Assembly: GCA_045657185.1 (NCBI GenBank)
Contig: JAZOSO010000043.1
Span: 1-18,432 of the forward strand
Reading direction: 5' to 3'
Source: RGIG5270 sp045657185
GTDB taxonomy: Bacteria; Verrucomicrobiota; Lentisphaeria; Victivallales; Victivallaceae
Length of the DNA: 18,432 nucleotides
Shown here: positions 15,028 through 18,432 of the stretch, piece after piece
How the letters are laid out: each line of letters begins with the position of its first letter
Numbering within the stretch: the stretch's first letter is position 1
Translations under genes and position numbers: made by a program
Notes under the pieces: model-generated
Databases searched by the model: none
Told to the model about the DNA's origin: nothing
What the model saw: only the letters and a program-made list of their open reading frames with translations

Positions 15028-15873
15028 ATGAGAACTATATCTGTACAAGAAGTTGTAAAATGCGTAAGAGAATGCTGCATTGAAGGTGCAACATTGCTCC
15101 CTGCAGATGTTTTCGAGGCTTTGCAGAAAGCAGAGAAAAATGAAAAATCCGCATTGGGCAGAAATTTTCTTGCCCAGTGTGTTGAAAATGCAGAAATTGC
15201 CCGCAATGAAGCCATGCCGATTTGTCAGGATACCGGCTTTGCCGTTTTCTTTGTTGAAATCGGACAGGAAGCTGTTCTTGAAAAAGGCACATGGGATGAG
15301 GCAATAAATGAAGGTGTCCGTCAGGGATATATCGACGGATATTTGCGGAAATCCATTGTCAGTGACCCGCTTTTTGACCGTGTCAATACCCGTGATAATA
15401 CTCCTGCGGTTATTCATTACAGTTTTGCTCCGGGCGACAAAGTCCGTATAGTTTTCGCTCCAAAAGGCGGCGGCTCGGAAAATATGAGTGCAGTTAAAAT
15501 GCTCAAAGTTTCTGAAGGACGCCAGGGAATAGTTGATTTTGTTGTTCAAAGTGTAATCAATGCCGGCGGCAATCCGTGTCCTCCGACTGTCGTTGGGGTC
15601 GGTATCGGCGGTACTTTTGAAAAATGCGCCTTTCTTGCCAAAAAAGCATTGCTCCGTAAAGTCGGGTCTGTCAATCCTGATGCGCGTTATGCCGAACTCG
15701 AAAAAGAGATTCTTGAAAAGATAAATGCTTCCGGTGTCGGCCCTCAGGGGCTCGGCGGCGATGTTACTGCCCTTGCAGTACATATTGTGTCGCACCCCTG
15801 TCATATCGCCAGTCTGCCTTGTGCAGTGAACTTGAATTGTCATGCCGCACGCCATGTTGAAAAGGAGATTTGA
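15028..15873 (+). CDS. Class I fumarate hydratase, alpha subunit
   Basis: The iron-sulfur type alpha subunit (281 residues, usual for the two-subunit form). Together with the next gene it should form an oxygen-sensitive [4Fe-4S] hydro-lyase interconverting fumarate and malate. Candidate cluster ligands are Cys66 in ICQDTG, Cys184 in GGNPCPP and one of Cys258, Cys265 or Cys271 near the C-terminus (SHPCH, LPCAV, NLNCH). Other conserved segments are FAPKGGGSENMS and VGVGIGGTFEKCA. It starts 4 bases after the transporter stop with only a weak ribosome binding site and ends 2 bases before the beta-subunit start, so the pair is co-translated. Tartrate dehydratase alpha (TtdA) is similar; I favour fumarase because of the beta-subunit sequence and because no tartrate genes are nearby. 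Confidence 0.9.
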   Translation: MRTISVQEVVKCVRECCIEGATLLPADVFEALQKAEKNEKSALGRNFLAQCVENAEIARNEAMPICQDTGFAVFFVEIGQEAVLEKGTWDEAINEGVRQGYIDGYLRKSIVSDPLFDRVNTRDNTPAVIHYSFAPGDKVRIVFAPKGGGSENMSAVKMLKVSEGRQGIVDFVVQSVINAGGNPCPPTVVGVGIGGTFEKCAFLAKKALLRKVGSVNPDARYAELEKEILEKINASGVGPQGLGGDVTALAVHIVSHPCHIASLPCAVNLNCHAARHVEKEI

Positions 15874-15875
15874 AG

Positions 15876-16400
15876 ATGATAGAATTAAAAACTCCGCTTA
15901 CTCGTGAAGATGCCGCAAAACTTAATGCCGGAGATGAAGTTCTTCTTTCCGGAGTTATTTATACCGGTCGTGATGCTGCGCACAAGCGTCTTTGCGCATT
16001 GTTGGATGAGGGGAAAGAACTTCCTGTTGATTTGAAAAATCAAATTATTTATTTTGTCGGTCCGTGTCCTGCCAAACCGGGACATGTAATAGGCAGTGCA
16101 GGTCCTACTACCAGCGGGCGCATGGATGCTTATTCTCCCCGTCTGATTGCTGAATGCGGTCTTAGCGGAATGATCGGCAAAGGCAACCGCAATGACAATG
16201 TCGTTGCAGCCATGCAGAAATATCCGTCAGTTTATTTTGCCGCAGCAGGCGGTGCCGCTGCTTTGATTGCCAAGTGCATTAAAAAAGCTGAAGTTGTTGC
16301 TTTTGACGACCTCGGTCCAGAAGCTATTTACCGCCTTGAAGTTGAAAACTTCAAACTTGTTGTTGCCATTGACAGTAAAGGTAATAATTTGTATAAATAA
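15876..16400 (+). CDS. Class I fumarate hydratase, beta subunit
   Basis: The C-terminal-type subunit (174 residues) partnering the preceding alpha subunit. It contains LSGVIYTGRDAAHKRL, the family-typical start of the domain, then GPTTSGRMD at residues 76-84 and GMIGKGNRND, which build the substrate pocket; the GRMD form is what I expect of fumarase rather than tartrate dehydratase, though this is from memory of the families. The start is ATG 15876, 8 bases after AGGAG at 15863-15867. An in-frame TTG at 15870 is only 2 bases from that site and is rejected. It ends the plus-strand run; the shared bidirectional terminator lies about 60 bases downstream. Confidence 0.9.
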   Translation: MIELKTPLTREDAAKLNAGDEVLLSGVIYTGRDAAHKRLCALLDEGKELPVDLKNQIIYFVGPCPAKPGHVIGSAGPTTSGRMDAYSPRLIAECGLSGMIGKGNRNDNVVAAMQKYPSVYFAAAGGAAALIAKCIKKAEVVAFDDLGPEAIYRLEVENFKLVVAIDSKGNNLYK

Positions 16401-16457
16401 ATTCGCAGTCGGATATCACTGATATAAAATTGCGTAATGTGTGTCAGATACAAAAAA

Positions 16458-16504
16458 GCCGCTTGATAATCCGTATAAACGGAGATATCAGGCGGCATTT
16501 TTTT
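16458..16504. terminator. Bidirectional intrinsic terminator between convergent genes
   Basis: GCCGC-T-TGATA-A-TCCGT (from 16458) pairs with ACGGA-GA-TATCA-G-GCGGC (to 16496) around the loop ATAA, with one wobble and a small internal bulge. T-tract 16498-16504 serves the plus strand; the A-run 16452-16457 gives a U-tract for the minus strand. It lies between fumarase beta (+) and the minus-strand gene ending at 16520, and should end both transcripts. The rest of 16401-16519 holds no gene that I can see. Confidence 0.85.
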
Positions 16505-16519
16505 GTAATTATATCAGCA

Positions 16520-17281
16520 TTATTTTTTTGAGCGGTGGAGGAGATGCCAGTTTTTTGAAACTTCGTAAGAGTGGTCAAGAATCTTATTTTGGATATCTAC
16601 GATATCATCTTTGCCCCAAGCGACAATATGATAAGCGATGATTTTGCGGTTACCGATTTTGCTGATATCAATGGATATTTTGTTGAGATTTTTATCAACA
16701 CCGGCCCCGAAAAGATATCTCGGATTGATACGCTGACGCTCACTGGAGAGGGCGGCTTCAAGCATCAATGCTTCATTGTAAACTTTAGTGTTTTTGATTT
16801 TTGCGCTTTCGGGATAGGAAAAGCTGTAAATATTGCTGCCTGTTCCTTTGCCGCCGGTAGTCAACAGAAAAATGTAAAAATGCGGAACTTTAACATTTTT
16901 GCTCTGTCCTTTTGACGGCTTGGGAGAAATGCTGTATTCAAAATTGATTTTATTGTTCTGAGCTTCTTTTTTTACTTTTTTTGTAACACCTTTTTTGTTT
17001 ATCGGAAGCTGTATATTTATGATAGATAAATCGTAGTCAGATGTATTATCGTCAAAGGCGAGATTCATATTGATATCACTGTCATAATATTTTGAAATTT
17101 TTGAAAAGTGAATATTACGGGTACCTTTGCCGATTTTGAAAGTTACAATATTTTTATCAATGGATATGATTTCAATTTCGGAAATGATTTTTTTCTCATT
17201 GTTGTTGCCTTTGTAAATCAAAGTCCCGCAGAATGCGCTGTGACAGATGAGTGCGGCAAGAAGTATAAAGAGTTTTTTCAT
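16520..17281 (-). CDS. Exported protein of unknown function downstream of pilT
   Basis: A 253-residue protein I do not recognise. Residues 1-18 are a signal peptide (MKKLFILLAALICHSAFCG), probably cleaved near HSA or AFC; no proper lipobox. Residues about 20-70 have alternating strands (ISEIEIISIDKNIVTFKIG then NIHFSKISKYY) that loosely resemble the small SHD1-type beta barrels found in PVC exported proteins, a weak similarity. The middle is Lys/Asn-rich and the C-terminal half is mixed alpha/beta with YNEALMLEAALSSERQR. A frame extending to 17344 is open, but the ATG at 17281 has AGGA 6-7 bases upstream and begins a clean signal peptide, so I start there. It begins 10 bases after the pilT stop, so it is probably co-transcribed with pilT. 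Its visibly AT-rich, Lys/Asn/Ile-rich composition differs from that of pilT. Confidence 0.7.
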   Translation of the reverse strand: MKKLFILLAALICHSAFCGTLIYKGNNNEKKIISEIEIISIDKNIVTFKIGKGTRNIHFSKISKYYDSDINMNLAFDDNTSDYDLSIINIQLPINKKGVTKKVKKEAQNNKINFEYSISPKPSKGQSKNVKVPHFYIFLLTTGGKGTGSNIYSFSYPESAKIKNTKVYNEALMLEAALSSERQRINPRYLFGAGVDKNLNKISIDISKIGNRKIIAYHIVAWGKDDIVDIQNKILDHSYEVSKNWHLLHRSKK

Positions 17282-17291
17282 AAAAATTCCT

Positions 17292-18432
17292 TTATTTTTT
17301 ACGGCTGTTTTCAGGCATGGCGGCTTGCAGGCGTTGAGCTTCAAGCATGTCGTGATGCTGTTTGATTTGAGTAATGATTGAGCTGTCGCTCATATAGCTG
17401 AGCGCAGTTTCGTATTCAAGAATTCCGAGTTTGTATTTTTCAAGCAGACATTGGTCAAGAGTACACATGCCTGATTTGCTGCCGATTTGCATTGAAGCGC
17501 GGAGCTGGTGAGTTTTGCCTTCAGCAATCAAACTGCTGATACTTGAGGCGTTGGTCATAATTTCGTATGCAAGGGTGAGTTTGCCGTTCGCATCCGGAAT
17601 AAGACGCTGGCAGATGATTCCGCGGAGACTTCCGGCAACCATAGTACGGATTTGCGCCTGTTGTGCAGGTGGAAAAACGTCCAGAATACGGTTAAGGGTG
17701 CTTCCTGCATCGTTGGTATGCAAAGTTCCGATAACCAGGTGTCCGGTTTCTGATGCGGTGATGGCGTTTTCAATTGTTTCAAGGTCGTGCATTTCACCGA
17801 TAACGATAATATCGGGGTCTTCACGGAGTGCGCCTTTGAGTGCTGTGCGGTAGCTGTTTGTATGGACACCGACCTGACGCTGGGTAACTTTGCAGTTGCG
17901 TGAAACCTGAAGAATTTCAATCGGGTCTTCAACGGTAATGATGTGGTCTTCGCGTTTTGTGTTGAGAATATCTACCATTGCGCCGAGAGTGGTGGTTTTA
18001 CCGCAGCCGATAGGACCGGTGACAAGTACAAGACCGTTGGTGTAGTCAAGCATGCGTTCAATCGTTTTCACCGCAGTCGGCATAAATCCCAATTCTTCAA
18101 GAGAACAGATATGGTCGGGGACGATACGGTATGAACCGGCGATACCGTCTTTATGCTGCATGACAGCGACACGGAAACGGTCTGGACCGATTTCAAGAGC
18201 ATAGCTCAAATCCTGATTTTCATTAAATTTAGCTTCCTGTTCGGGAGTGAGCAGTACACGGTTGAGTCTTTCGGCTTCTTCCGGAGTGATGAGGTGGTCG
18301 CTGAAGCGTTGAATGGAGAGTGATTTACGCATGAAAGGATAACTCATTGCCGAGATGTGCATATCACTTGCACCGAGCATACGCAGCTGAGTAAGCAATG
18401 CGCACATGAGGTCGGCAACTTCCTGGTCGGAC
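17292..18432 (-). CDS. pilT: PilT-family twitching motility/retraction ATPase (N-terminus outside window)
   Basis: The frame is open through the right edge; codons before the ATG at 18407 continue the family sequence (DQEVADLM before CALLTQLRMLGASDMHIS), so the gene starts beyond the window and about 379 residues are visible. PilT-type ATPases are cytoplasmic hexamers that power type IV pilus retraction. In order from the ATG at 18407: GASDMHIS N-terminal domain; Walker A GPIGCGKTTT at residues 131-140 (GPTGSGKSTT in most PilTs); Asp-box TVEDPIEI; Walker B DPDIIVIGEMHDLET; His-box GHLVIGTLHTNDA; and the C-terminal LIAEGKTHQL and GMCTLDQCLLEKY segments, which separate PilT/PilU from PilB/GspE. 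Departures from consensus are Cys in Walker A and His for Arg in GEMRDLET. Some lineages carry several pilT paralogues, so PilT versus PilU cannot be settled here. Confidence 0.85.
   Translation of the reverse strand, partial: SDQEVADLMCALLTQLRMLGASDMHISAMSYPFMRKSLSIQRFSDHLITPEEAERLNRVLLTPEQEAKFNENQDLSYALEIGPDRFRVAVMQHKDGIAGSYRIVPDHICSLEELGFMPTAVKTIERMLDYTNGLVLVTGPIGCGKTTTLGAMVDILNTKREDHIITVEDPIEILQVSRNCKVTQRQVGVHTNSYRTALKGALREDPDIIVIGEMHDLETIENAITASETGHLVIGTLHTNDAGSTLNRILDVFPPAQQAQIRTMVAGSLRGIICQRLIPDANGKLTLAYEIMTNASSISSLIAEGKTHQLRASMQIGSKSGMCTLDQCLLEKYKLGILEYETALSYMSDSSIITQIKQHHDMLEAQRLQAAMPENSRKK

Noticed and set aside
16413..16425. Perfect 6-base dyad ATATCA-C-TGATAT just after the fumarase beta stop.
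   Set aside because: Very AT-rich, with a one-base centre that cannot form a hairpin, and it lies downstream of the gene with no promoter nearby; a chance palindrome is the simpler reading.
16441..17365. Plus-strand open frames at 16441-16641, 16571-16915 and 17108-17365.
   Set aside because: They run antisense to the signal-peptide gene and pilT end on the minus strand, the first also crosses the terminator hairpin, and none has a ribosome binding site or recognisable family.
1..18432. Search for CRISPR repeats, tRNA genes, transposases, integrases, toxin-antitoxin pairs and defence genes.
   Set aside because: None was seen: no regularly spaced direct repeats, no cloverleaf-like sequences, and every sizeable gene is accounted for by envelope or metabolic families.

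Overview
The window looks like chromosome of a Gram-negative (diderm) bacterium, most plausibly of the Lentisphaerota/Victivallales or a nearby PVC lineage. The grounds are outer-membrane-type lipoproteins, a SurA-like and a BamE-like protein, a meso-diaminopimelate type MurE, a PilT-type ATPase, and a protein ending in the H-X9-DG block typical of DUF1559/pseudopilin-like proteins of Planctomycetes and Lentisphaerae. The DNA is AT-leaning, genes are tightly packed, and Shine-Dalgarno sites of the GGAGG/AAGGA kind precede most starts. The taxonomic placement is inference. I see no tRNA, rRNA, CRISPR array, insertion sequence or phage gene, and no stretch over about 120 bases without a gene.

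Positions 1-8874 (+) form one dense co-directional run, mostly with 4-base ATGA overlaps or gaps of about 30 bases or less. In order: the 3' part of a LysM-domain protein, an ABC-transport-auxiliary (PqiC-like) lipoprotein, thymidylate synthase ThyX, a SurA-like periplasmic chaperone, a lipoprotein with a BamE/SmpA-like end, UDP-glucuronate decarboxylase, MurF, MurE, and a large exported protein with a DUF1559-like tail. Apart from thyX the theme is cell-envelope construction: outer-membrane protein and lipid traffic, nucleotide sugar supply, and the last two amino-acid/dipeptide additions to the peptidoglycan stem peptide.

Positions 8875-10836 hold a possible promoter, aspartyl-tRNA synthetase, and a strong intrinsic terminator. 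Just beyond it (10864-16400, +) come a membrane-anchored lytic transglycosylase, a membrane-anchored DUF3047 protein overlapping it, a Na+/phosphate cotransporter-PhoU fusion with an unusual N-terminal pair of Ig-like domains, and the alpha and beta subunits of a two-subunit class I fumarase. A bidirectional terminator at 16458-16504 separates this run from a convergent minus-strand pair: a PilT-family retraction ATPase entering from the right edge, and downstream of it a small exported protein I cannot name.

Nothing in the window is a clear new defence or mobile system. The most unusual items are two domain fusions (Ig-like + Na/Pi + PhoU; large exported protein + DUF1559-like tail), the hairpin whose 3' arm lies across a candidate ribosome binding site after aspS, and the uncharacterised partner of pilT.
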